Assembly: GCA_041393395.1 (NCBI GenBank)
Contig: JAWKKG010000006.1
Location: 1-64,000, forward strand
DNA from: JAGQIB01 sp041393395
GTDB taxonomy: Bacteria; ARS69
Reading direction: 5' to 3'
DNA length: 64,000 nt
Shown: positions 54,075-62,771 of the stretch, piece by piece
How positions within the stretch are numbered: the first letter of the stretch is position 1
How the letters are laid out: every line of letters begins with the position of its first letter
The notes under the pieces: model-generated
What the model was told of the DNA's origin: nothing
What the model saw: the letters and a program-made list of their open reading frames with translations, nothing else
Database searches by the model: none
Made by a program: the position numbers and the translations under genes

Positions 54075-56642
54075 CGGATTCGTTCCCCAGTAGAAGCTGT
54101 AGGAGATCGGGCTCGGCGACGCGGAACCGACCGGCCGGTACACGACCACGGGATACCACCCGGTTGCCGGGGTCAGGAAGTCCGCGGCGATCACGCCGGG
54201 AGCGATCGGGGTCGAGTACGCGACGGCGAAGCCGCGTCCATAGATGCCGCCGGGTGCCGAGTCGAACATCGCGAACTCGACAGGGTCGCTTCCGCCCGTG
54301 CGCACGAGCGTCAACGTGAGCGCTTCGCCGCCGTTCAGGAAGATCTCGTAGACGTCCGCGAGACGATCGGCGGGGAGGTTCATGCCGTTCCAGGTCGAAC
54401 CGTTCGCGCCGTTCCGGAAGCGCGCGTCGTTCTGGTCGATCGTGAACTCCTGCCCCCCGGACCCGACGTCGTACCGCACCGCGGCCGGGTACACGGTCGT
54501 GGGCGTGCCCGAGTAGTGTCCCACGACGAAGTCCGTCGCGTTGCCGCCGTAGAACGAAGTCCCCACGACGTTCGAGAAGCCGGATTCGCTGCCGGTGTAG
54601 TCGTCGTACACGTAGAGGTCGTAGTCGTCGCCGCCCGCATCGGGCGCCAGGGCCGCGACCCACGCGTAGCTCGGCTCGCGATCGTACCGGAACCCGTCGG
54701 CCGACGGCTGCGGATGAAACGGACACACGTCCGGCGGCGCGAGGCGCGCGTTCGGCACCTCGTACTGCGTCGGGAGCGGGCTCCACACGAACTGACCGTC
54801 CCAGACGTTGTTGGTCTCGTCCGCCTCGAGCCAGACGTCCTCGGTGTCGTAGAACGCGGTCAAGCAGTGTCGGCCGCCGCGCACGGTGAGCGGGGGCTCG
54901 CCGAAGTTCACCGGCTCGTTCAGCCCGTAGGTGTACACCTCGGTGAAGTCTCCGAACACGCCGCCCGGGTGGGAGAGCGGCTTCTCGAGGAAGCCGAACT
55001 CCCTGTCGAGCAGTACTGCCCGCGTCACGGTCGGGGATCCTCCCGCCTGGCACTGGACCCACGTCGTGTTCAGGTGCGTGGTGGGCTGATTCCCGTCCAG
55101 GGTCGGAGTGACCAGCACGGGGTTGTTGAGATCCGCACCGCCGGCGTTCCGCGGCACGATCGGGTACTGGAGCGGCGCGGTGAGCGTGTCGTTGACCCGG
55201 ACGTCGCCGCGACCGAAGTAGCCGATCGCCTGCACGTCGTAGTCCGTGCGCGTGGCGTCCCGCGGGATCGTCGCCAGCACGATTCCCCCGAGAGGCGTCG
55301 CGAGGATCTCGCCGTTCAGCAGCAGGCGATCCGGATCGCGGCACGTGTAGGAGTTCCCGGCCGGGCCGGCGAGCAGCCGGCCGCCGTCCTCGAGGCCGCT
55401 CCACACCGCCTCGCCGCCCGTCCCGACCTCGAAGATCAAGCAGTCTCCGCCGGGAACCCGCGACGTGCGCAGGTCGAGCAAGGACCACGAGTGGCGCGTG
55501 ATCTCGAACGGCGCTCCGGGCGTCGTCGTGCCGTCCGCGCCGAGCCAGCGAGCGTTCACGCCGCTGGTCGGACCATCGGACCAGCTCCACACCGCGAGGA
55601 ACCCCGGGCCGTCCGCGTACTCGAGACGCGCGAGCCGTTCGTTCGGGCCGACGTCTCCGGCCAGCACCAGCCCCGTGGCCGGCCACCCGGCCGAGATCGT
55701 GCCCGCGGTCGTCACCCGGGTCACGAGCACGTCGTTCGCGAGCGGTCCGCCGCGCGCTTCCGCCCACGCGACCACCATCCCGCCGGCCCCGTCCGCGAGA
55801 ACGGCGGGGCGATCACTGTCCACGAACCACGTGCCCGCGTCGAGCGCCGTGCCGGCCACCGGCCACCCCGGCGCGATCGAGCCGGTGAACGAGACGCGCT
55901 GCGCGCGGATTCCGCCCGCGGCCGGCAGGAACGCGACGAGCATCCCGTTGCTCAGATCGGCGACGACGTCGTACGCGTAGCGATCGAGCGGATTCCGCGG
56001 GAACACCCGGACCGGCGCGGTGGAGACGAGCGAACCGGGCGCCGTCCACGCGAGGATGCCGGCCGGCGAGACACGCTGCACGTAGAGAAACGAATCGGAA
56101 CCGGACGTGCGCGAGAACGCGATCGCGACATCCCCCGAGGGCAGCAGCCGCAGCCGCGGCAGCTTGTCGTTTCCGGGCGCGCCCGCGTTCACCACGAGCC
56201 CGGCGGCCGGCCACCCGGCCACGACGGCGCCCGCCGACGTGAGGCGCACCAGCCGCAGCGTACCCGCGGGGCTCTCCGTCCACGCGACGTAGCATCCGCC
56301 GAATCCATCCTCCACGATCGTCTGACTGCTCTGTGTCGTTCCGGCCGGACCGGCCGGCAGCAACAGACCGTCGATCGGCCAGGTCCAGTCGGGGACGGGA
56401 TACGCCGGCGGTGCGCTGGTCTGTCGAACGCGGTGGACGCGGGTCCGTCCCGAGACGCTCCAGACGGCGAACGCGCCGTCGGAGCCGGACGGCGCCGCGC
56501 CCCAGAAGATGTCGTCGGCCGTGCTCGTGGTCGCGACGAGGTCGGCGCCGAAGCAATTGGTGTAGGCGCAGTCCGCCCGCAGCGGCGGCGCGATCGTGAG
56601 CAGCGCGATCAGCACGAGACCGAGGATCCGTGTCGTCTTCAT
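53763..56642 (-). CDS. Secreted protein with CARDB-like and FlgD-like Ig domains (module copy 2, large protein)
   Basis: 959 aa with signal peptide (ILGLVLIALLTIAPPLRA). The first ~450 residues have the same 'GWPxxG' and 'DGxGGxxVAW' repeat style as the gene at 50540. A CARDB-like part (VRGGRHCLTAFYD ... EADETNNV) and a DYDLYVYDDYTG region follow, then the identical 103-residue FlgD-like Ig cassette. The two large proteins are clearly paralogous along most of their length but diverged everywhere except the tail. ATG at 56642 has AAGGAGG upstream and forms an ATGA overlap with the small gene before it. Confidence 0.83.
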   Translation of the reverse strand: MKTTRILGLVLIALLTIAPPLRADCAYTNCFGADLVATTSTADDIFWGAAPSGSDGAFAVWSVSGRTRVHRVRQTSAPPAYPVPDWTWPIDGLLLPAGPAGTTQSSQTIVEDGFGGCYVAWTESPAGTLRLVRLTSAGAVVAGWPAAGLVVNAGAPGNDKLPRLRLLPSGDVAIAFSRTSGSDSFLYVQRVSPAGILAWTAPGSLVSTAPVRVFPRNPLDRYAYDVVADLSNGMLVAFLPAAGGIRAQRVSFTGSIAPGWPVAGTALDAGTWFVDSDRPAVLADGAGGMVVAWAEARGGPLANDVLVTRVTTAGTISAGWPATGLVLAGDVGPNERLARLEYADGPGFLAVWSWSDGPTSGVNARWLGADGTTTPGAPFEITRHSWSLLDLRTSRVPGGDCLIFEVGTGGEAVWSGLEDGGRLLAGPAGNSYTCRDPDRLLLNGEILATPLGGIVLATIPRDATRTDYDVQAIGYFGRGDVRVNDTLTAPLQYPIVPRNAGGADLNNPVLVTPTLDGNQPTTHLNTTWVQCQAGGSPTVTRAVLLDREFGFLEKPLSHPGGVFGDFTEVYTYGLNEPVNFGEPPLTVRGGRHCLTAFYDTEDVWLEADETNNVWDGQFVWSPLPTQYEVPNARLAPPDVCPFHPQPSADGFRYDREPSYAWVAALAPDAGGDDYDLYVYDDYTGSESGFSNVVGTSFYGGNATDFVVGHYSGTPTTVYPAAVRYDVGSGGQEFTIDQNDARFRNGANGSTWNGMNLPADRLADVYEIFLNGGEALTLTLVRTGGSDPVEFAMFDSAPGGIYGRGFAVAYSTPIAPGVIAADFLTPATGWYPVVVYRPVGSASPSPISYSFYWGTNPTDAPDVSGAATPQLAFHGASPNPATTETRLTFDLPSAQSASLTIYDVSGRRVRRLVDGPQPAGRQSVSWDRRSDGGERVSAGVYFARFEAGAFADRKRIVLVN

Positions 56643-57094
56643 TCCTGCACCTCCTTCTCGAACGCGCGGCCCTCGACGCCTTCGACCACCGGGCGCGGCT
56701 CGATCAGCGCGCGCCGTGCGGCGTCCGCGTCGGCCGCCGTGACGAGATCGCCGTGCGCCGTCGCGAGTGCGGCGAGCCGGGAAAGCTGATGCACGCGGGC
56801 GGCGAGCTTGATCTCGCCGATCCGCGCCTGCATGCGCCGGATCCGTTCCGGATCCGTCTCGCCGGCAAGGCTCGCGGCCAGCGCACCGGCGCGCTCCGCG
56901 GCTTCGGCGAGGATCGCCTGGAGCTCCGCGCGCTCGCCGGCGGAGAAGGAGGAAGGCAACGGGGACGCGGTGGATCCGAGTCCCTCGGCGAGGACGTACG
57001 TCACGGGTTCGGACGTCGGGGTCTCGCTCGCGCCCACCGGAGGCGCCCCGAGGAGCGCGGCGAAAGCGACGACAAGGAAGGGCGACCTGGACAT
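56639..57094 (-). CDS. Small exported helical protein (module copy 2, small protein)
   Basis: 151 aa. N-terminal signal (PFLVVAFAALLGAPPVGAS) and two predicted helices with heptad-like Ala/Leu spacing (LQAILAEAAERAGALAASL; LSRLAALATAHGDLVTAA), ending FEKEVQE. Homologous to the 111-aa protein at 53257, but with ~40 more residues after the hydrophobic N-terminus. ATG at 57094 has GGGAG upstream; an earlier in-frame ATG would put the signal peptide internal. Coupled to the large secreted gene by ATGA. Confidence 0.75.
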   Translation of the reverse strand: MSRSPFLVVAFAALLGAPPVGASETPTSEPVTYVLAEGLGSTASPLPSSFSAGERAELQAILAEAAERAGALAASLAGETDPERIRRMQARIGEIKLAARVHQLSRLAALATAHGDLVTAADADAARRALIEPRPVVEGVEGRAFEKEVQE

Positions 57095-57335
57095 GAGAGG
57101 CTCCCGGAACGAGGAGGGGACCGGACCTCTGCCCGGTCGATCGGCTGAACGGAAACGGGGGCGGGGCGGGGACATCGGAGCCCGGGAGGCCCCCAGGTGC
57201 CCCCCCAGCGGTCCGCCGGCCCCCTAAAGCTCTGGGCGAAATCCGTCGATCGAACCGCGAGAAGCCCCCTCCCGCCGCGACCCCTCCGGGCGAGGTCCGG
57301 GTGGGCGCTTCGCGCGACGGCCCGGAGGATGCTCC

Positions 57336-59105
57336 TTGAAGAAGCAGGCTCGGCAGGAAGGCTCCGGAGATCGGCGTCGCCCGCTCGTCGGGATCGTGTG
57401 CGCCGACCCCGACCTCCGCCGGCGCCTGGCGGAACTGGTCGCCTCGCTGAACGCGCGCGCGAAGGAGATCGACCCGGCCGCGGTCGCGACCGGCGCGGGC
57501 CGGCCGGCGCATCTGATTCTCGCCGAGGCCGGCGCGGGCAACGTCGATTCCTGGGTCGAGCAATTCCCCACCCTGGTGTTGTCGCCGGCCGCCGACGCGG
57601 AGGAAGGCGCTGCGCTTCTGGCGCTCGGGGCCGTGGACGTCGTGGCCCCGGGGGCGCACGACACCGTGCTCGCGCAGCGCATCGCGCGCGCGCTCGGCGA
57701 TCCCGACCGTCGCTCGCGAGCCGCATCGAATGCCGCGGGAGGAGACACGTCGGAATTCGATCCGCTCACGGGTGTGTTCACGCTCTCCGCGTTCCGTCGC
57801 GACGTGCGCAACGCCGTCGGCCGCGCGCGACGCTCCGGCCGGACCGTCGCGGTCGCGATTCTCGACTTCGACCGCTTCGCTCACGTGAACGAAGTCCACG
57901 GACACGACGTGGGCGACCGCATCCTGCGCGAGTCGGCACGACGCCTTTCCACGACTCTCCGGGATACGGACACCGTCGCCCGTTTCCATCCCGAGCACTG
58001 CGCCGTGTCGCGGGTCGGCGGCGATCGCTTCGCCGCGCTGCTCGAAGGTCTCGGGGACAGTCAGTCCGCCGGGGTGATCACGCGGCGCATGATCGACGCG
58101 CTCGAGGAGCCGTTCGAGATCGATGACGTCGAGATCCGTCTGTCCGCACGGGCCGGCGTGAGCCTTTACCCGCACGACGGGCTCGACACGTCGGCGCTGC
58201 TGCGGAACGCGGAGGCCGCCGCCTCGCGCGAACCGCGATCGGCACCGGCGGATTCGGCGACACCCGCGGGCATCCGCTTCTTCTCCGCGGAGGTCGCGCG
58301 TCATCACCGGCAGGAGCTCGAGCTCGAACGCAGCCTGCGCGCCGCCACCGTCGACGACACCTTCGGTCTGGAGTACCAGCCGAAGATCGCCCTGCGCGAC
58401 GAGTCGATCGTCGGTTTCGAAGCGCTCCTGCGCCATCGCCACGAGGGGAAGCCCGTCCCCGCCCAGGAAGTGATCGCGCTCGCAGAGCGCACGAATCTCA
58501 TCCGCGATCTCGGGCTCGCGATCTTCCGTCGCGTCTGTGTCGACGCGGAACGGCTGCGGGCGGCGACCGGTCGCTCGGTTCGCCTGTTCACGAACTTCTC
58601 GCCGCGGCAGATGGAGTCGCCCCACTGGCTCACCGACGTCCTCGGCGTGCTCGACGCGACGGGCGTCGATACGTCGCTCGTGGGGATCGAGATCACCGAG
58701 ACCGTGTTCCTCAAGGACCACGCGACCATCACACGGAGTCTCGAACGACTGGCCGAGCGAGGGCTCGAGATCTCGCTCGACGATTTCGGCACCGGGTACT
58801 CGTCGCTGTCGTACCTCACGCGACTCCCGCTGCACGAGCTCAAGATCGATCGCTCGTTCATCGCCGGGATCTCGGACTCGCGTCAGGAGAGTCGCGAGAT
58901 CGCGGGGCTCATCGTCACGCTGGGACGCACGCTCGACCTGCGGGTCGTCGCGGAAGGCACGGAGGACGAGCCGCAGCTCGACCTGCTGCGGGCGATCGGC
59001 TGCACGGCCGCCCAGGGCTATTTCTACGCCCGCCCCCGCCCGCTCGAGACGTTCTTCGTGGAGCTGCGCCGGGGACGCCTCGCGACGCCGGGCGGCCTGT
59101 TCTAG
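57336..59105 (+). CDS. Receiver-like/GGDEF/EAL protein, probably a c-di-GMP phosphodiesterase
   Basis: 589 aa. Residues ~15-130 look like a receiver-type domain without a clear phospho-Asp. A GGDEF domain follows (DPLTGVFTLSAFRRD, AILDFDRFAHVNEVHGHDVGD), but its signature reads GGDRF (~226) and a ~10-residue insert precedes it, so cyclase activity is unlikely. The EAL domain (~330-580) keeps its catalytic set: EALLRH (~361), NFSPRQ, IEITETVF, DDFGTGYSSL, KIDRSFI and AEGTED. It should therefore hydrolyse c-di-GMP, perhaps with GTP binding by the degenerate domain. Start is TTG at 57336 behind GGAGGA. No TM helix seen. Confidence 0.9.
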   Translation: MKKQARQEGSGDRRRPLVGIVCADPDLRRRLAELVASLNARAKEIDPAAVATGAGRPAHLILAEAGAGNVDSWVEQFPTLVLSPAADAEEGAALLALGAVDVVAPGAHDTVLAQRIARALGDPDRRSRAASNAAGGDTSEFDPLTGVFTLSAFRRDVRNAVGRARRSGRTVAVAILDFDRFAHVNEVHGHDVGDRILRESARRLSTTLRDTDTVARFHPEHCAVSRVGGDRFAALLEGLGDSQSAGVITRRMIDALEEPFEIDDVEIRLSARAGVSLYPHDGLDTSALLRNAEAAASREPRSAPADSATPAGIRFFSAEVARHHRQELELERSLRAATVDDTFGLEYQPKIALRDESIVGFEALLRHRHEGKPVPAQEVIALAERTNLIRDLGLAIFRRVCVDAERLRAATGRSVRLFTNFSPRQMESPHWLTDVLGVLDATGVDTSLVGIEITETVFLKDHATITRSLERLAERGLEISLDDFGTGYSSLSYLTRLPLHELKIDRSFIAGISDSRQESREIAGLIVTLGRTLDLRVVAEGTEDEPQLDLLRAIGCTAAQGYFYARPRPLETFFVELRRGRLATPGGLF

Positions 59106-59133
59106 AACCCTCCCGACCGGACCGACTCGCTCC

Positions 59134-59165
59134 GTGTCACCTCGGTGACGCGTCCGTCGCATGAC
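59134..59165 (+). promoter_or_regulatory. Shared 32-bp element, copy 1 (upstream of the third kinase)
   Basis: CGTGTCACCTCG, five variable bases, GCGTCCG, one base, CGCA, one base, GA. It matches 62692-62723 at 26 of 32 positions with identical spacing. It lies 91 bases before the kinase ATG. TGTCACC and CGCAnGA are 16 bp apart, a plausible -35/-10 pair for an ECF-type sigma factor; an operator is the alternative. Confidence 0.5.
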
Positions 59166-59256
59166 CTCCGGGGAGCGCACCCCTGGCGAAGGGATCACGA
59201 AACGGCTATCGTCCCGCGCCGTCCCTCACGCGGCGACGCCGCCTCGGAGTCCCGGG

Positions 59257-62124
59257 ATGTCCGATCCTCGCTGGCAGCGATTGCAGCAGCTCTTCTCCGA
59301 GGCGCTGGAACTCCCCGCCGAAGCGCGCGAGGAGTTCGTCTCCGTCGCCACAACCGGCGACCCGACGCTTCGCGACGAGCTGCAACGCCTCCTCGCCGCC
59401 GACGAGGCCGCCGGGACGTTCCTCGCGGCGACGTCGGGTCCCGCGCCGGAGGCGGACCTCGGGGTCGTGGGGCCCTTCCGGCTGCTCGAGGTGCTCGGGG
59501 AGGGTGGGTTCGGGGTCGTCTATCTCGCGGAACAAGCGGAGCCGATTCGCCGCCGCGTGGCGCTGAAACTCGTCCGTCCCGACGTCGATCGGGGCGTCGT
59601 GATCGCCCGCTTCGAGACGGAGCGACGCGCGATCGCCCGGATGGACCACCCCGGAATCGCGCAGGTGTTCGAGGCCGGCACATCCGACACGGGGCGACCC
59701 TACTTCGCGATGGAGTACGTCGACGGTCGTCCCATCACGACATATTGCGACGAGAGACTCCTGGATCTCCGTGCACGGCTTCGGCTGTTCGCCGACGTCT
59801 GCGACGCGGTCCAGCACGCCCATCAGAAGGGTGTCATCCACCGGGATCTGAAGCCCTCGAACATCCTCGTGGCCACGCGCGACGACAAGCCGTTCGCGAA
59901 GATCATCGACTTCGGCATCGCCAAGGCCACCGAAGAGGCGATCGATCGCGCGCTCACGCTCACGCGCGAGGGAATGATCGTGGGGACCCTCGGCTACATG
60001 AGTCCGGAGCAGGCCGGCGGATCCCGAGATCTGGTCGACACACGCTCCGACCTCTACTCGCTCGGAGTGCTTCTCTACGAGCTGCTCACGGGAGCGCTTC
60101 CGTTCGACGCCGATCGCCTGCAGGGTGTAGCGCTCTCGGACGCCGTTCGGGTGATCCGCGAGGAGGAGCCCCCGCCGCCCGCGACCCGTCTGCTGGCCCG
60201 CGGGGAGATCACGCTCGAGAAGGCGGCACGGTGTCGCGGGACCGACGCGCGACGTCTGCGACGAGCGCTCCGAGGCGATCTGCAGTGGATCGCGCTCCGC
60301 GCGCTCGAGAAGGATCCGGATCATCGGTATCCGTCGGCCGCGGAGCTCGCCGCCGACGTGAGACGTCATCTCGCCGACGAGCCCGTCCTGGCCGCGGCTC
60401 CCACGACTCTGGAGCGCCTCCGCAAGTACGCGCGCCGACATCGGGGACCGGTGCTCGCGGCCGGGCTCGTGACGCTGGCGCTCGCCGCGGGAGGCGTGAC
60501 GACCGCGGTCGGATTCGCGCGGGCCGTCCGCGCCGAACGTCGGGCGCGACTCGAGGCGGAAACGTCTCAGCAGGTCGCCGACTTCCTGGTCGAGCTGTTC
60601 GAGACCGCTTCTCCCGAGAAGAGCGAAGAGGTGAGTGTCCGGGAAGTGCTCCAACAGGGCACGCGTCGCATGGAGGCCGGCTTCCGCGGCGATGCCCGTG
60701 TCCGCGCGCGACTCCTCACGACGCTCGGTCAATCAAACCTGAGTCTCGGACTCCGGGACGAAGGAGTGCGACTCCTCGGCGAGGCGCTGACCACCGTGGA
60801 GAACATGAGCTCCCCCGAGCCGGCCCTGCTCGCAGAACAGACGCGGGCGCTGGCGCACGGCTTCCTCGCCACCGGGCGCACCGACAGCGTCGACACGATG
60901 CTCGACCACGCACTGGCGCTCGCCGAGGAGGGGCGGGCACCCGCGGGCGTGCGCGCCGCCTGCCTCCTCGATCGCGGCTCGTGGTTCGCGAAGCTCGGCG
61001 ACACGGTCGCCGCCGACTCCGTGTACGGCGAGGCGCTCGCGGTCCTGCGCACGGAAACGCCGCCGGACTCCGTCCGGCTGATGTACGCGCAGATCGCGCG
61101 CGGCATCAATGCCGCCCGCAGCTTTCGTCTGGACGACGCCGAGCGCGATTGTCTGAGCGCGCTCGAGCTCGCGAAGATCCTGGAACGTCCCGCGCGCGTG
61201 ATCGAGTCGCATCGCCTCCTCGCGTGGATCTACAACGCGAAGGCCGACATCGATCGCGCGGTCCTGCACGGGGAGGAAGGAGCGCGGCTCGCGCGCAAGC
61301 TCTACGACCCGAACAATCCGTCCCTCGCGTCGGCGCTGACGGGCCTCGCTCAGGCACACGCGGCTCGCAACGACGCGCGGTCGGCGGAGGAGGTCTACGG
61401 GGAGGTCATCCGGATCTACCGTGAGCGGGGCGTGTCGGACGTTCTGGCCCACGCCCTGAACAGTTCCGCGTTGATCTACCTCGCCGACGGGAAGGAACGC
61501 GAGGCGATCGCGAACCTCGAGGAAGCCGTGTCGATTCGCGATCGACTCTACGGTCGGGACAACATCCGATCCGTGGAGACCCGCATGAATCTGGGACACG
61601 CTCTCTCGCGCGCGGGTCGCTACGAGGAGGCGGACGGCGTCTTCCGTCAGGTCGTGCCGGTGCTCGAGCGGGAAGACGGTTCCGGGGGCTTCCTGCGCTG
61701 GGCGCTGAGCGGCTGGGGCGTCGTGTGCCGGGACACGGGTCGCCTCCCGAGGGCCGACTCTCTGTTCGCGCGCGCGGCCGCGCTCTTCGACACGACGGAC
61801 GTGGCCGACCAGGTCATGGCCGGGATCAATCTCGTGGAGTGGGCGGATCTGAAGTCGCGGTGCCACGACGACGCGATCGCGGAAACCTGGATCCGCACCG
61901 GGCAACACCTCGCGTTCGGGGACGATCCGGATCGCACCTTCCCCTGCGGCCGATCGCTCCTGATCCACGCGGCGATTCGGGTGCGGGCCGGGGATCCCGC
62001 GGCAGCGGTCCGCTTCCTCGCCGACGCCGTCCCCTGCGGGATCCGACCGGAGCACCTCGCGGAGTTCCCGGAACTCGCGGCCCTGCGGGGGCGGCCGGAC
62101 TACCCCTTCGAGAGTTCGCCGTAG
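59257..62124 (+). CDS. Ser/Thr protein kinase with one TM helix and TPR tail (third)
   Basis: 955 aa. Short helical N-terminus (WQRLQQLFSEALELPA), then a complete Hanks domain: EVLGEGGFGVVYLA, VALKLVRPD, HRDLKPSNILV, DFGIAKA and GTLGYMSPEQA. A helix at ~410-430 (GPVLAAGLVTLALAAGGVT) separates it from ~500 residues of TPR-like helices. It shares the 'EPIRRRVA' phrase with the kinase at 20968, so the two are close relatives. ATG at 59257 with GGAG upstream is preferred over an ATG 32 codons earlier that lacks a site. Its last 25 bases overlap the convergent sigma gene. Confidence 0.92.
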   Translation: MSDPRWQRLQQLFSEALELPAEAREEFVSVATTGDPTLRDELQRLLAADEAAGTFLAATSGPAPEADLGVVGPFRLLEVLGEGGFGVVYLAEQAEPIRRRVALKLVRPDVDRGVVIARFETERRAIARMDHPGIAQVFEAGTSDTGRPYFAMEYVDGRPITTYCDERLLDLRARLRLFADVCDAVQHAHQKGVIHRDLKPSNILVATRDDKPFAKIIDFGIAKATEEAIDRALTLTREGMIVGTLGYMSPEQAGGSRDLVDTRSDLYSLGVLLYELLTGALPFDADRLQGVALSDAVRVIREEEPPPPATRLLARGEITLEKAARCRGTDARRLRRALRGDLQWIALRALEKDPDHRYPSAAELAADVRRHLADEPVLAAAPTTLERLRKYARRHRGPVLAAGLVTLALAAGGVTTAVGFARAVRAERRARLEAETSQQVADFLVELFETASPEKSEEVSVREVLQQGTRRMEAGFRGDARVRARLLTTLGQSNLSLGLRDEGVRLLGEALTTVENMSSPEPALLAEQTRALAHGFLATGRTDSVDTMLDHALALAEEGRAPAGVRAACLLDRGSWFAKLGDTVAADSVYGEALAVLRTETPPDSVRLMYAQIARGINAARSFRLDDAERDCLSALELAKILERPARVIESHRLLAWIYNAKADIDRAVLHGEEGARLARKLYDPNNPSLASALTGLAQAHAARNDARSAEEVYGEVIRIYRERGVSDVLAHALNSSALIYLADGKEREAIANLEEAVSIRDRLYGRDNIRSVETRMNLGHALSRAGRYEEADGVFRQVVPVLEREDGSGGFLRWALSGWGVVCRDTGRLPRADSLFARAAALFDTTDVADQVMAGINLVEWADLKSRCHDDAIAETWIRTGQHLAFGDDPDRTFPCGRSLLIHAAIRVRAGDPAAAVRFLADAVPCGIRPEHLAEFPELAALRGRPDYPFESSP

Positions 62125-62663
62125 AGCCACGCGCGGGCGAACGCCCAGTCGCGCAGGACCGTCCGTGCGGACGTCTGCAGGAGCTCCGCGACCTCCTCCA
62201 CGCTGAGCCCGGCGTAGAACCGGAGACGCACGATCTGCGCGGCGCGCTCGTCGCGGGCGGCGAGCCGTTCGATCGCCTGATCGAGCGCGAGGATCGTCTC
62301 CGGATCGCGATCGTCGGCGAGCGCGGCGACCTCCGCGAGGTCCAGCGACACCTTCGGCGGGGGACGGCCGTCGGCATCGCCTCCGCGCTTGAGTCGACCG
62401 CGCGAGCGGGCCCGCTCGATCAGGATCCGACGCATCGCCTCGGCCGCCGCGGCGAAGAATTCCCCCCGGCTTCGCCAGTCCCGATCCCCTTCCGGGCGCA
62501 GGCGCAGGTACGCCTCGTGCACGAGCTCCGTGGTCTGGATCGTGCGGCCGGGACGTTCCCCGCGCATGCGGGCGTGGGCGATGCCTCGCAGCTCGTCGTA
62601 AACCAGCGCGAAGAACGCGCGGGAGTCCCGAGGGCCGGAGGTGTCCTGGGAATCGTCCGTCAT
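62100..62663 (-). CDS. ECF-like RNA polymerase sigma factor, TIGR02999 type (third)
   Basis: 187 aa. Region 2: VYDELRGIAHARMRGER, TIQTTELVHEAYLRL, FFAAAAEAMRRILIERAR; region 4: LSVEEVAELLQTSARTVLRDWAFARAWL. Unlike the other two sigma genes it is not upstream of its kinase but converges on it with a 25-bp overlap at the 3' ends, so antisense effects between them are possible. ATG at 62663 lies six bases after a -10 (TAGCAT) and has no Shine-Dalgarno sequence; the transcript is probably leaderless. Confidence 0.93.
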   Translation of the reverse strand: MTDDSQDTSGPRDSRAFFALVYDELRGIAHARMRGERPGRTIQTTELVHEAYLRLRPEGDRDWRSRGEFFAAAAEAMRRILIERARSRGRLKRGGDADGRPPPKVSLDLAEVAALADDRDPETILALDQAIERLAARDERAAQIVRLRFYAGLSVEEVAELLQTSARTVLRDWAFARAWLYGELSKG

Positions 62664-62669
62664 GGGTCG

Positions 62670-62699
62670 ATGCTACCCGGTCCCCGGTCGGCGTGTCAC
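62670..62699 (-). promoter_or_regulatory. Promoter of the third sigma gene, leaderless
   Basis: Minus strand GTGACA (62694-62699), 18 bp, TAGCAT (62670-62675), then six bases to the ATG. The -35 lies inside the shared 32-bp element, so whatever binds the element for rightward expression could also block or help this promoter. Confidence 0.45.
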
Positions 62700-62723
62700 C
62701 TCGTCGGAGCGTCCGGCGCAAGA
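62692..62723 (+). promoter_or_regulatory. Shared 32-bp element, copy 2 (upstream of the 24-codon ORF)
   Basis: Same element as at 59134-59165, 48 bases before the ATG of the small ORF. An imperfect hairpin (GAGAGTCGG 62736-62744 with CCGA 62747-62750 and CTCTC 62753-62757) follows, just ahead of the ribosome site. Confidence 0.5.
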
Positions 62724-62771
62724 AGGGGCGGCCCCGAGAGTCGGTGCCGACCCTCTCCTTTGGAGGAACCC

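Noticed and set aside
57095..57335. Possible riboswitch (c-di-GMP type) in the longest gap, ahead of the GGDEF-EAL gene
   Set aside because: The conserved core of c-di-GMP riboswitches is not visible; the gap holds only GC-rich text and a weak 6-bp inverted repeat (57119-57138).
53763..59198. An 1811-codon minus-strand frame reaching across the EAL gene
   Set aside because: The real secreted protein starts at 56642 with a signal peptide and AAGGAGG; the upstream part is the shadow of the small gene and of the GGDEF-EAL gene.
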